64,000 nucleotides of DNA from Terrabacter terrigena (GTDB lineage Bacteria; Actinomycetota; Actinomycetes; Actinomycetales; Dermatophilaceae). The DNA is taken from the NCBI RefSeq assembly GCF_042676085.1, contig NZ_JBHTKH010000003.1, positions 283,474-347,473 of the forward strand, read 5' to 3'. Positions 1 through 10,400 of this stretch are shown here, in pieces (position 1 is the first letter of the stretch; each line of letters begins with the position of its first letter). The notes under the pieces were generated by a model. It did not search any database. It worked only from the letters and a program-made list of their open reading frames with translations, and was not told the origin of the DNA. The position numbers and the translations under genes were made by a program.

Positions 1-1
1 C

Positions 2-586
2 TCGTCGGCCGCCCGTCGCGCCCTCGTCGTCGCCGACCTGCCCTTCGGGTCCTACGGTGCCTCGGTCGAACAGGGCTTCGCGAGCGCCGTCCGGCTCATG
101 AAGGAAGGGCTCGCCCACGCCGTCAAGCTCGAGGGCGGCACCGCGATGGTGCCCCTCGTCAAGGCCCTCACCGACGCCGGCATCCCGGTCATGGCGCACG
201 TCGGCTTCACCCCGCAGAGCGAGCACCAGCTCGGCGGCTACCGCGTCCAGGGCCGCGGCGACGCCGCCGACGCCCTCGTCGACGAGGCCCGCGCCCTGCA
301 GGAGGCGGGCGCCTTCGCCGTCGTGCTCGAGATGGTTCCCTCACCCGTGGCGTCGCGCGTCACCGAGGTGCTCGCCATCCCGACGATCGGCATCGGCGCC
401 GGAAACGGCACCGACGCCCAGGTGCTCGTTTGGAGCGACTTCGCCGGCCTGCGCAGCGGCAGGGCGCCGCGCTTCGTCAAGAAGTACGCCGACCTCCGCG
501 GCACGCTGCTCGATGCGGCCAGGGCGTATGCCGCCGACGTCGAGTCGGGCGCCTTCCCGGACGCCGAGCACTCCTTCGAGTCCTGA
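2..586 (+). CDS. panB: 3-methyl-2-oxobutanoate hydroxymethyltransferase, 3' part
   Basis: Transfers a hydroxymethyl group from 5,10-methylene-THF to 2-oxoisovalerate, giving ketopantoate for pantothenate and coenzyme A; cytoplasmic. The reading frame is open from the first base of the window, so the true start lies upstream. About 195 residues are visible. The PanB motif VVADLPFGSYGAS lies near the left edge, GGYRVQGRG follows, and FAVVLEMVPS carries the family's catalytic Glu, then IGIGAG. The first ATG in frame (98) is internal, because the conserved DLPFGSY motif lies before it. A strong hairpin follows the stop codon. Identification is firm; only the 5' end is missing. Confidence 0.95.
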   Translation, partial: SSAARRALVVADLPFGSYGASVEQGFASAVRLMKEGLAHAVKLEGGTAMVPLVKALTDAGIPVMAHVGFTPQSEHQLGGYRVQGRGDAADALVDEARALQEAGAFAVVLEMVPSPVASRVTEVLAIPTIGIGAGNGTDAQVLVWSDFAGLRSGRAPRFVKKYADLRGTLLDAARAYAADVESGAFPDAEHSFES

Positions 587-591
587 GACGG

Positions 592-626
592 TCGCGCCCA
601 CCCGGTCTCGGACCGGGCGGGCGCGA
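592..626. terminator. Hairpin terminator between convergent panB and small gene
   Basis: A 16-bp stem (592-607 with 611-626) carries one mismatch (A600/C618) and a 3-nt loop. It lies between two convergent genes, ending at 586 and 638, and probably serves both strands. No T-run follows, as is usual in high-GC actinobacteria. Confidence 0.6.
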
Positions 627-637
627 GCGACCTCGGG

Positions 638-850
638 TCAGGACGAGTCGCCACCGCCGCCCGAGCCGGCGGCACCGCGGTCGTTCCACTCGCGGTCCTC
701 GGCGTCCCAGTCCTCGGTCTTCTTGTGGGCGGTGTCGAGGGCGGCCCGCGCCTCGGCCTCGGACGCGTACGGGCCGAGCACCTGCTCGCCGCGGCTGCGG
801 TTCTCGTCGGTCTCGACCTGACCCGTGTCGACGTTGTACCAGAAGCTCAC
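638..850 (-). CDS. Small SPOR-like hypothetical protein (70 aa)
   Basis: A 70-residue soluble protein starting VSFWYNVDTGQVETD and ending in a Gly/Ser-rich tail (AAGSGGGGDSS). The stretch VLGPYASEAEARAALDTA matches the pattern of SPOR-like small proteins common in actinobacteria, where aromatic and GPY-x-S-x-x-E-A motifs recur. The start is GTG at 850, supported by a purine-rich ribosome binding site (GAGGAGAAGGAG) just upstream; longer versions in the same frame read through the divergent map gene and are shadows. It is divergent from map, sharing the roughly 110-bp spacer. The function is unknown; binding to denuded glycan, as in true SPOR domains, is only a guess. Confidence 0.75.
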   Translation of the reverse strand: MSFWYNVDTGQVETDENRSRGEQVLGPYASEAEARAALDTAHKKTEDWDAEDREWNDRGAAGSGGGGDSS

Positions 851-961
851 GAGCACACTCCTTCTCCTCGGGATCTCGTCGCGGAGCCGTGGCCGGACGA
901 GGGGTCCGTCTCGTGGGCGCCCCTCGTGGACGCCACCCGCGGACGACCTAGACTCCACCGT

Positions 962-1840
962 ATGCCGTTGCTCCACCCGCGGGTGTCCCCGCACGCCGTC
1001 AGTCCGCGCCGAGCCGTGCCGGCATCGATCGAGCGCCCCCACTACGTCGACGTGGACAACCCGCGCGAGGACGGCGACGTGCACGTCAAGGACGCCGAGC
1101 TGGTCGAGCGCATGCGGGTGGCCGGACGCATCGCCGCCAACGCGATGGTCGAGGCGTCCAGGGCGATCGCGCCCGGTGTGACCACCGACGAGCTCGACGC
1201 CGTCGCCCACGAGTACATGCTCGACCACGGCGCCTACCCCTCGCCGCTCGGCTACAAGGGCTTCCCCAAGTCCGTGTGCACGAGCGTCAACGAGGTGATC
1301 TGCCACGGCATCCCCGACGGCCGCCGCCTCGAGGACGGCGACATCGTCAACATCGACGTGACGGCATACATCGGCGGGGTGCACGGCGACACCGATGCCA
1401 CCTACCTCGTCGGCGACGTCGACGAGGAGTCACGCCTGCTCGTCGAACGCACGCACGAGGCGATGATGCGGGGCATCCGCGCCGCGCGTCCGGGCCGCCA
1501 GCTCAACGTCGTCGGCCGCGTCATCGAGAGCTACGCCAAGCGCTTCGGCTACGGCGTGGTGCGCGACTTCACCGGTCACGGCATCGGGCTCGAGTTCCAC
1601 TCGGGGCTCATCGTCCCGCACTACGACGCCGCGCCCCACTACGACACCGTCATCGAGCCGGGCATGACCTTCACCATCGAGCCGATGCTCAACCTCGGCA
1701 CGCACGAGTGGGACATGTGGGACGACAGGTGGACCGTCGTCACCCGCGACGGCTCCCGCTCGGCCCAGTTCGAGCACACCATCCTCATCACCGACGACGG
1801 CAACGAGATCCTCACCGTGGCCGACGGCGCCCAGCCGTAG
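962..1840 (+). CDS. map: Type I methionine aminopeptidase
   Basis: Removes the N-terminal methionine from new proteins; cytoplasmic dinuclear metalloenzyme. The start is ATG 962 (292 aa), because MPLLHPRVSPHAVSPRR resembles the N-terminal extension of actinobacterial MetAP1 enzymes; the frame is open upstream but not protein-like. All five metal ligands are visible: D132 in VNIDVTAY, D143 in HGDTDAT, H206 in GHGIG, E240 in FTIEPM and E271 in FEHTILI. The substrate-binding His is H115 in ICHGIP. The catalytic core begins near residue 43 (KDAELVERMRVAG). It lies 79 nt upstream of ppgK and is divergent from the small gene at 638-850. Confidence 0.96.
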   Translation: MPLLHPRVSPHAVSPRRAVPASIERPHYVDVDNPREDGDVHVKDAELVERMRVAGRIAANAMVEASRAIAPGVTTDELDAVAHEYMLDHGAYPSPLGYKGFPKSVCTSVNEVICHGIPDGRRLEDGDIVNIDVTAYIGGVHGDTDATYLVGDVDEESRLLVERTHEAMMRGIRAARPGRQLNVVGRVIESYAKRFGYGVVRDFTGHGIGLEFHSGLIVPHYDAAPHYDTVIEPGMTFTIEPMLNLGTHEWDMWDDRWTVVTRDGSRSAQFEHTILITDDGNEILTVADGAQP

Positions 1841-1919
1841 GCGCGTCCGACAAGCACGTACTCGCTCCACTCGAACCACCCCGAACGACCTCAACGTCCT
1901 CGACAAGGAAGCAGGGACC

Positions 1920-2678
1920 ATGGCCAAGAAGGGCACGCCCCTCGGCATCGACATCGGCGGCAGCGGCATCAAGGGCGCACCCGTCGACCTCAAGAAGGGC
2001 GAGCTCGCCGGCAAGCGGCTGCGCATCGACACCCCGCAGCCGGCCACGCCCGACGCCGTGGCCGAGGTCGTCGACGAGATCGTCGACCACTTCGCCGACG
2101 TCACGGGCGACTCCCCGATCGGGGTCACGATCCCTGCCGTCGTCATCCGCGGCACCGTGCTGTCCGCCGCCAACATCGACCCGACCTGGATCGACACCGA
2201 CGCCGAGGCACTCATCCAGGAGCACACCGGCCGGGCGGTCACCGTGCTCAACGACGCCGACGCCGCGGGCCTCGCCGAGCTCTACTACGGCGCCGCCAAG
2301 GGCGTGAAGGGCCTCGTCATCCTCACCACGCTCGGCACCGGCATCGGCTCGGCCCTCATCCACGACGGCCGTCTCGTGCCCAACTCCGAGCTCGGCCACC
2401 TCGAGATCGACGGCTACGACGCCGAGGACCGGGCGGCCTCCTCCCGCAAGGACATCGAGAGCCTCTCCTGGGACGAGTACGTCGAGCGGCTGCAGGTCTA
2501 CTACGACACGATCGAGAAGCTCTTCTCCCCCGACCTCGTCGTCGTCGGTGGGGGCATCAGCAAGGACGGCGACGAGTTCATCCCGAAGCTGAAGATGCGC
2601 TGCCCGATCGTCGCGGCCCAGCTGCGCAACCAGGCCGGCATCATCGGCGCCGCGCACCTCGCCGTCGACCGGGCCTGA
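1920..2678 (+). CDS. ppgK: Polyphosphate glucokinase
   Basis: Phosphorylates glucose using inorganic polyphosphate (and usually ATP), feeding glucose-6-phosphate to glycolysis; typical of actinobacteria. The protein has 252 aa, the normal length. It belongs to the ROK/ASKHA fold: the phosphate-1 motif GIDIGGSGIKG is at residues 9-19, the catalytic-region Asp is D112 in VLNDADAAG, the phosphate-2 motif LTTLGTGIGSALI lies near 138-150, and VVVGGGISKDG near 200 is the adenosine-side glycine motif. ATG 1920 is preceded by an AAGGAAGCAGGG ribosome binding site. It lies between map and a Ser/Thr kinase gene on the same strand. Confidence 0.95.
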   Translation: MAKKGTPLGIDIGGSGIKGAPVDLKKGELAGKRLRIDTPQPATPDAVAEVVDEIVDHFADVTGDSPIGVTIPAVVIRGTVLSAANIDPTWIDTDAEALIQEHTGRAVTVLNDADAAGLAELYYGAAKGVKGLVILTTLGTGIGSALIHDGRLVPNSELGHLEIDGYDAEDRAASSRKDIESLSWDEYVERLQVYYDTIEKLFSPDLVVVGGGISKDGDEFIPKLKMRCPIVAAQLRNQAGIIGAAHLAVDRA

Positions 2679-2723
2679 CCGCCGAGCGACCGAACGAATG
2701 CGACGAGCCGGCAGGAGGGCATC

Positions 2724-4301
2724 GTGACGGAGCAGCCTGACCTCGTCATCGCCGGGCGCTACCGCCTGCTCGAGCGCATCGGGGCCGGTGGCATGGGCCA
2801 CGTCTGGCGTGGGCGCGACGAGCGGCTGAGCCGCACCGTCGCCGTCAAGCTGCTGCACTCGCCCGTCGGCCTCTCCCAGGCGGAGGCCGACGTGGCGAGG
2901 CAGCGCGCGATGCGCGAGGCCCGCATCACCGCACGCCTCCAGCACCCCAACGCCGTCCCGGTCTTCGACGTCGTCGACCACGAGGGTCGCCCGTGCCTCG
3001 TCATGCAGTTCCTGCCCTCGCGCAGCCTGCAGGACCTGCTGGCCGAAGCGGGCACCCTTCCGGCGGAAGAGGTCGCGCGCCTCGGCAGCGAGGTCGCCGC
3101 CGGGCTCGCCGCCGCCCACGAGGCCGGCATCGTGCACCGTGACGTCAAGCCGGGAAACATCCTCGTCGGCGACGACGGCGTCGCCCGCATCACCGACTTC
3201 GGCATCTCGCACGCCCTCGGTGACGCCTCGCTGACGTCCACCGGGCTGGTGACGGGGACGCCCGCCTACCTGGCGCCCGAGGTCGCCCGCGGGGCCGCGT
3301 CCTCGTCGGCCTCCGACGTGTTCTCGCTCGGCTCGACGCTGTTCGCCGCACTCGAGGGCACGCCGCCCTTCGGCCAGGGCGACAACGCCATGGCGCTGCT
3401 GCACCGGGTCGCCTCGGGCACCGTCGCCGAACCGCGCGCGAGTGCCATCTCGCCGCTGCTGGTGCGCATGCTCAGCGCCGACCCGGCCAGGCGCCCGTCG
3501 ATGCACGAGGTGGCCCGTTCGCTCGCAGACGTGGCGGCCGGACGCACGGTCGCCCTTGAGACCGCCGCGGCGCACACCCGCGTGCTGCCCGTGGCCACTG
3601 CGGCCGACGTCACGCGTCCAGACCTAGCGAGGGGTCCGCACGCGGTCACCACGTCGGGGACCGGAGGCTCGGCGCGAGAGACGTCCAGCCGCCCGCGCGC
3701 GAGGGCGGCGACTGTTCCCCCGTCCGTCGGGCGCCGTTCGCGCGCATGGCTGCTCGCCGCGCTCGTGGCCCTCGTGCTCGTGGCCGGCGCCGTCGCCTAC
3801 CTGGTCTCTCTCGACGGGGGCACGGCGGGTGGCGCCGCGACACCGCCGCCGTCCGGAGCGGCCTCCTCGTCGAAGCCGTCGCCGGCGCGCACCAGCTCAC
3901 CGCCGACGAAGACCGCGACAGCACCTGCGACGCGGACCGCCCCGCCCTCGAGCACGGCACCCGTCGCCCCGGCGGCCACCGCGCAGGAGCTCGAGCGGGC
4001 GATCCGCGACTACTACGCTCTGCTGCCCGCCGACCGCGACGCGGGCTGGGAGCGGCTCACGGAGCACTACCAGAAGACCACCGCAAAGGACCGCGACACC
4101 TACGACGGCTTCTGGAAGTCGGTCGACAAGGTGAGCACCCACCAGGTCCGAGGCAGCGCGCCCGACTCGGTGACGGCGACGGTCCGCTACGAGTTCGGTG
4201 ACGGACGGCGCATCGACGAGGTCACCAGCTTCACCCTGGTGCGCGAGGGCGACGCCCTGCTCATCGACAGCTCGACGGTCCGGTCGAGCCGGTCCGCCTG
4301 A
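2724..4301 (+). CDS. Transmembrane Ser/Thr protein kinase
   Basis: A 525-aa Pkn-type eukaryotic-like kinase. The kinase domain spans about residues 11-270: glycine loop GAGGMG (20-25), ATP-binding K42 in VAVKLL, HRD at 138-140 (IVHRDVKPGNIL), DFG at 158-160 and the APE region GTPAYLAPEVARG. A juxtamembrane stretch is followed by one membrane span (about 341-362), then a Ser/Thr/Pro-rich linker and an extracellular domain (about 415-520) whose pattern (ELERAIRDYYALLPADRDAGW) resembles NTF2/SnoaL-like sensor domains rather than PASTA repeats. GTG 2724 follows an AGGAGG site 8 nt upstream. The ligand and targets are unknown. Confidence 0.92.
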   Translation: MTEQPDLVIAGRYRLLERIGAGGMGHVWRGRDERLSRTVAVKLLHSPVGLSQAEADVARQRAMREARITARLQHPNAVPVFDVVDHEGRPCLVMQFLPSRSLQDLLAEAGTLPAEEVARLGSEVAAGLAAAHEAGIVHRDVKPGNILVGDDGVARITDFGISHALGDASLTSTGLVTGTPAYLAPEVARGAASSSASDVFSLGSTLFAALEGTPPFGQGDNAMALLHRVASGTVAEPRASAISPLLVRMLSADPARRPSMHEVARSLADVAAGRTVALETAAAHTRVLPVATAADVTRPDLARGPHAVTTSGTGGSARETSSRPRARAATVPPSVGRRSRAWLLAALVALVLVAGAVAYLVSLDGGTAGGAATPPPSGAASSSKPSPARTSSPPTKTATAPATRTAPPSSTAPVAPAATAQELERAIRDYYALLPADRDAGWERLTEHYQKTTAKDRDTYDGFWKSVDKVSTHQVRGSAPDSVTATVRYEFGDGRRIDEVTSFTLVREGDALLIDSSTVRSSRSA

Positions 4302-4323
4302 CCCGCGGGGCCGCCCGGCCAAC

Positions 4324-4372
4324 CGGCACACGGCACACGGCACACGGCATACCTCACGCGGCACACGGCATA
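4324..4372. repeat. Heptamer tandem repeat (CGGCAYA)
   Basis: Seven consecutive 7-bp units lie just downstream of the kinase stop codon. Six read CGGCACA or CGGCATA and one (4352-4358) is degenerate. It lies in non-coding DNA before the kinase terminator, is prone to slippage and has no evident function. Confidence 0.75.
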
Positions 4373-4408
4373 CGGGCCAACGGCGCCCGCGTGTCAACGC
4401 ACGGCAGA

Positions 4409-4439
4409 GTGCCCCGGGTCCGACGTGGACCCGGGGCAC
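4409..4439 (+). terminator. Terminator of the kinase gene
   Basis: A perfect 13-bp stem (4409-4421 with 4427-4439, arm GTGCCCCGGGTCC) with a 5-nt loop lies 108 nt after the kinase stop codon and before the convergent peroxidase gene. Confidence 0.7.
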
Positions 4440-4460
4440 GCTGTCGTGCCGTGTCAGGAA

Positions 4461-4489
4461 GTGGGGGCCCCGACGGGCAGGGCCCCCAC
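4461..4489 (-). terminator. Terminator of peroxidase 1
   Basis: A perfect 10-bp stem (arm GTGGGGGCCC, 4461-4470 with 4480-4489) with a 9-nt loop lies 6 nt beyond the stop codon of the minus-strand peroxidase gene. Confidence 0.7.
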
Positions 4490-4494
4490 CCCGC

Positions 4495-7400
4495 TCATCG
4501 CGCCGTCACGAGGTTGGACCTCGCGGAGGCGGCGCTGTTGCCGGCCGCGTTGACCGCCTGGACGCTGAACCGGTAGTTGCCGGCGGCCAGCGTCGGCGAC
4601 GCGGTGCGGAGTGTCGACCCGACGGTGACCACGGTCGTACCCAGCACGGTGACACCGTCCGCGGCCATGCGGAGCGCCGACACCCGGTAGCCGGTGATCG
4701 GTGATCCGCCCGTGGCAGCCGGAGCCGTCCAGTTGGCGGTCGCCGTGACCGTTCCACCGGCCACCCCCGAGACTGCTGTCCCGATGGTGGGGGCGCCCGG
4801 CACGGTGCGCGGCGTCACGGTCACCGGAGCCGACAGCGCGCTCGCACCGAAGGCGTTGACCGCCTGGACCCGGAACGTGTACGCCGAGCCGTTGAGCAGT
4901 CCGGTGATCGTCCACGTGGTGGGTGCGCCCGTGGTCGTGACCGTGCCGACGACGACGCCGCCACGCACCGCCTGGATGCGGTAGCTGGTGATCACCGAGC
5001 CACCGTTGGCGGGTGCGACCCACCCGACGGTTGCCGAGGACGGTCCCGGCGTGGCCGTGACACCCGTCGGGACGCCGGGCAGACCGCGCGGGGTGACGGC
5101 GGCCGACGTGGCGACCGCGCCCGCACCCGCGGCGTTGACCGCGTTGACCGACAGCGTGTAGGCCGTGCCGTTCGTCAGACCGGTCTGCGTGCTGCTCGTG
5201 GCCGTGGGGGCGATCCCCGTGACCGTGCGCACCACGGTGGTGCCGGCCCGGACCACGACGGTGTAGCTCGTGATCGCGGCACTGCCGTTGGGCAGCGGTG
5301 CCAGCCAGCTGACCGTCGCCGACCCGGTGGTGGTCGCGCCGGAGGTGGCCGTGGCGGTCACGCTCCTGGGCGCTCCGGGCACTCCGCCGACCGGTGTGAC
5401 CGTGTTCGATGCCACGGCGGTGCCGTTGCCGAACGCGTTCACGGCGTTGACGGACAGGGTGTATGCCGTCCCGTTCGTCAAGGCGGTCTGCGTGCTGGTC
5501 CTGGCCGTGGGGGCGATCCCCGTGACCGTCCGGACCACGGTGGCGCCGCTGCGGACGACGAGCGTGTAGCTCGTGACCGCCGAACCGCCGTCACTCGCGG
5601 GTGCGAGCCAGTTCACCGTCGCCTGGGCGTTGCCGGCCGTGGCCGTCACTCCCGTGGGCGCTCCCGGGAGACCACGCGGCGTGACCGCGTTGGAGGTTCC
5701 CTCGGGGCCGGTGCCGAGCGCGGTGACCGCGCTCACCGACAGGGTGTACGTGGTGCCGTTGACCAGTCCGGTGACCGTGCGGCTCGTCGCCGTGGCGGGG
5801 ATGCCCGTGATGGTCTGGACCACCGTGGCACCGTCGCGCACGACCACCGTGAAGCTGGTGACCGGCGAGGCGGTGGCCGCCGGGGCCACCCACGTGACCG
5901 TGGCGGAACCGGTGGCGAAGGCACCTGCGGTCGCCGTCGCCGTGACGCTCGTCGGGGCGTTCGGCACCGTGAGCGGCACCGTCCCGTCGGAGAACTTCAG
6001 CAGCTCGATGTTGCGCAGGGTGTCGACACCGTCACTGACCTTCTGCCCGACCACGTTCGCACCGGTCTGGGTGACCCGGATGCTCGCGAGCGTCGTGCCG
6101 GAGGCGGCGACGGACGTGATGCTGTAGTTCGACAGCGGCCCGCTGAAGACGGCGGTGTCGCAGTTGACCGAGGTGGCCGTCGGAGCCGGCGCGGTGGTCG
6201 AGCAGTCCGGAGCAGCCGTGCCTGCGGTGATCTGACGGACCGCCACCAGGTTGCCCGGGTCGACGAGACCGGCGAAGACCGCCTGCTGCAGGGTCATGCC
6301 CGTGGTTCCGGGACCGAAGGTGCCGGTCTTCGCGGTGCCCTCCATGAGGTCGGTGGAACCGAGCTCGACACCGGCGGCGTTGCGGACGCTGATCCGCACC
6401 GAGAGAGCCTTGTCGCCGTCGATGATGTCGTCGGCGCCGCGTCCCTCGAGGGTGTCGTTGCCGGCGCCGCCGATGAGGATGTCGCCGTCGCCCCAGACCG
6501 GACCGGTGACCGGGCAGAACCCGGCAGCAGAGGCCGCGACCACCGGAGCTGCGTCACCCGTGAGGGCGGGCAGCAGGGGCTGGAGCCCGCTGATCCGGTT
6601 GAGGCCGGCCTGGTCCAGCACGTCGCAGCCTGCGAAGCCTGCGCCACCGATGGTGATCGGAGCCGTGCTGGTGCCGCGGATGACGTCGTTGAACGCGGAG
6701 CCGGAGTTGGCCTCTGTCTCCTGCCAACGGTCGCGGTTGACGACCACCTGGATCGGCACGCCGACGAGGTTGTTGTTGATCTCCATGTCGTCGTCCGCGC
6801 CCACGGTGTCGTACTGGTGGATGGCCCAGTCGAAGCCGGCGGCACCGGCGTTGCGGTCGATGGCCGCGTTCTGGGACATGATGTCGTCGCCACCTTCGGC
6901 GTCGTAGTCGTTCTCACCGACCTGACCGACGAAGATGTCGTTGCCCGGCGCGACCTGGCCCGGGTCGTCGAAGAACGGCGCACCGTGGTCGCCCTGGAGC
7001 AGGTCCTGCCCGGAGCCACCCTCGATCCAGTCGTCGCCACCGTCTCCGAAGACGGCGTCGGCGCCCTGGCCGGCGATGATGAAGTCGTTGCCGGGACCGG
7101 CGAACGTCTCGTTGTCGTTGGCGCCACCGTTGATGAAGTCCTGGCCGTCGCCGCCCATGAAGATGTCGTCGCCGATACCTCCGTCGAGGGCGTCGTTGCC
7201 CGGGCCACCCTTCTCGACGTCTGCACCGCTGAGGTCGGTGATGATGTCGTTCCCGTCGCCGCCGAGCGCCACGTCGTCGCCGCCGTTGCCCTCGATGATG
7301 TCGTTGCCGGCGCCACCCCAGAAGGTGTCGTTGTCGTTGCCGCCGAAGATGCGGTCGACGGCCGCGGTGCCGTTGTACACGCTCTGGCCGTTGATGCCGG

Positions 7401-10400
7401 GCGGGTCGACGCTGTTGAACTGGCGGTACTGGATCGTCCCGTTCGGCTGCTTCAGCAGGAGCAGGTTCTCGTCACAGTCGGGCGTGCTCGGGTCGTCCAC
7501 GAGCGACCCCGCTCCGGTGATGCTGGCGGGGACGGTGGGCGTCGCCGCGCGCACCACGGTGTTCGGAGAGTTGACCGGGTTGTTGAGGAACGACATCTGG
7601 AACTTGCAGTCGGCCGTGGCGAAGGCGTCGGCCTTGAGGGTGTTCGTGCCGTCCGTGTTGCGCTGGATCATCTCGGAGAAGCTGTTGCCCTCGAGCTGGG
7701 TGCGCAGGTTCATGCCCGGCGTGCGGTTGAGGTAGTACAGCCGGTCGAAGTCCTGCAGGTTCTCCAGCGACGTCTGGAAGACGTAGTTGAAGGTGCTCCC
7801 CAGCAGGCCGCCGAAGAGGTTCGTCACCTCGGCCAGGCCGCCGACCCACAGGTCGACGCTGTCCAGACCCGTGGTCGTCACACCGCTGGCAGGCGTCGCC
7901 CAGGCACCGGTGCTGAACATGAAGTCGGCTGCGTCGGCAGGCGGAACTGCACCCGCCGGCGGGTCGACGATGAGCTTCGCTGCTGCGCGCTTGGCCGCAA
8001 TGGTGGTCACGTCGTCGGCGTTGCCCGAGATGCCGTCCGGACCAGCGTCGCGGATGGTCGGGTGCGTGCCATAGGCCGCGACGAAGTTGATCAGCGACGC
8101 GGGGTGCTTGAGGTGCTGACCGAAGTCGGTCCAGCTGGTGTAGGGCGCCAGCTGTCCGTCGTTCGTCTGGGCGAAGATCTGCCGACGCACGTCGTTGAGC
8201 GGCGGGATGCCCTCGGACCGGGCACGCGTCATGTTGATCGACGGCAGGTCGAGCGGGAGCCCGAGCAGGTTGTTGCGCAGGGTCTCGGTGACGAACTCGT
8301 CGAGCTCGTTGCCGACCTGGTCCGCCGAGCCCATCACGATCTGCCCCGCAGCCTGCTGCGGTGTCAGCGTGCCCGTGATGCCCTGGCCCCCGCCGTTGTA
8401 GTACTCGGGTGGGTTGAGGAAGGCCGTCAGCAGCGGGACGGTGTTGTCCGCGCCCGTGACCACGTTCGTGCGCGCCACGTCGTCGTCGAGCATCGAGTGC
8501 CCGAAGCGGTAGACGGCGTGAGCGAACTCGGCCGGGATGGCGGCGTTGATGTCCGGGTTGTACACGTGGAACGGTCGGATCAGCGGCTGCATCTTGCGAG
8601 CGAACTCCTCGAACACCAGGTGCTGGTACTCCATCTCGGTGACGAAACGGGCGGCCTGGAAGAGGCGCTCGCCGTTCCAGCCGGCCGGGTTCTGCGCGAC
8701 GGCGAGCTTCCACTCGGCGAGCGCCGCGACGCCAGCCGGCGACGTGTCGTTCGTCAGGGTGTTCTTGATGTCGTCGACGAGCCGGTCGTGCTCCGAGTGG
8801 AAGATCTGGTGGATGGCGCTGAGCGCGATGTTCTCGTTGCAGCGACCGTCACCACAGGCGAAGTGCATGTCGAGCATCTCGTCGTCGTAGGTGCCGGCCG
8901 GCTGGTGCGCGAAGTCGGCCGAGGGCACGGCGTCGGCGTCCGGGGTCGGACGGACTCCGGTCCGCGGGTCGGGGCTCGGGTCGGCGTTGTGCGCGATGTC
9001 CGTCAGGAACGGCGTGTCGAAGTGGACCACGTTCGCCGGGACCGGGACCGGAGCGGCGGTGTTGCCCTCGACCAGACCGGTGGCCGTGACGTACTGCGGC
9101 AGGCCGCGGGCAGGGCCCGGGATGAACTTGCCGTAAGGGTCGGTGGCCAGCATCGGGATGTTGGTCACGTCGGCGTCGGTGAGCAGCAGGCCGAGCCTGG
9201 TTGCCGCCTGGATCTTGACCGCCTTCCACGTGCCGATGCCGTCGCGTCCGTCGGGCGAGCCGGCGTACTGCGCACCGGCCGGCAGTCCGCCGAGGAGCTT
9301 GCCGGTCGAGACGGGGCGACCCAGCGAGTTGAGCACGTACTCGCGCAGGAAGACCTGGTGTGAGGCGTGCGAGGTGTAGGTCTGGCTCTGGTCGACCCAC
9401 GGGGAGTCGGTGTTGTTCGCGTCCTGGATGTCGTCGGCCGTGCCGAGGATCTTGTCCGGACCGGGCTGGTTCTGGCCACGCGTGAGCACCATGAAGGCCT
9501 GGCTCGCGGGCACCTCGTCACCGGTGCCGGCCTTGCCGTCCGGGCCGAGGGTGCGCAGCGGGTCGTCGGCCCGCAGCGGCACGAACACGGTCCCGCCGCT
9601 CTTGACCGTCTGGTCGACGCCGTGGTCGAAGAACTGGCCGAAGAAGGTGAACAGCGAGTTGTACGGCGGCGAGAGGCCGACGTCCGTCGTCACGTTGGGG
9701 ATGAACAGGGTCTTGTGCGACGGCGTGCAGCCTGCGGGCACGCCGACGACCCCGGCTGCGGGGTCGGGGTCGGTGGTGCACGGGACGACGCCCGTGTTGC
9801 CCTGCGTGCGCACCGGGAAGCCGGCCGCCTGCACGGCTGCCGGGTTGGTGGACGTCTGGTCGACGATGAGGTTGCTGATGACGCGTGGCTGCGAGTCGAT
9901 GACGACGTTGTTCGCGAGCTTCTGCGCATAGCTCGTCGGTCCGGGAGGCCCAACGGGTAGGGCCGGTGTGATCGGCTCCGCAGCACGGAACCTTGGCGTC
10001 GTCAGCCGCGGGAACGGCTGGTCGGCCGTGGCGAAGGTCTCGCGCCCCGGGAACAGGTTGTTGCACGAGCCGTCGACCGTTCGCAGGCCGTAGGCCGAGA
10101 GCCGGTCGGGGATCTGGTCGGGGCCGGGTCCCACGAGGGTTCCGCAGGGGTTGGCCGGGGTGAGCGTGGCCGCGTGCCGCTCGGCGATCTTGATCTGCTT
10201 GAGGATGAACGCCAGGTCGGACGGTGTCACCGTGAAGCCCTGACCGACGGGGGCCACCGCCGCGTTCGCCATGAGCGAGGCAGAGGGAGCGAGCATGGCC
10301 ATGGGCAGCGCGATGGCTGCACCCGCGGCGACGCGACGGAAGCGCGTGGCAACCGTGGGATGCCACGCCGCGCCGACATGTCGGCGCGCTCCCCAGAGGA

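Noticed and set aside
1812..3575. Long minus-strand frame across ppgK and the kinase.
   Set aside because: Shadow of strongly supported plus-strand genes with ordered motifs.
4500..6000. Regular repetition in the first peroxidase 3' part as a possible CRISPR or satellite array.
   Set aside because: It encodes five fibronectin III modules of about 90 residues; repeats are protein-level and diverged, without short identical units and spacers.
6817..9363. Long plus-strand frame opposite peroxidase 1 (similar one opposite peroxidase 2 at 52711-55899).
   Set aside because: These are mirrors of the GC-rich coding strand; composition is Val/Arg/Asp repetitive and no motif appears.
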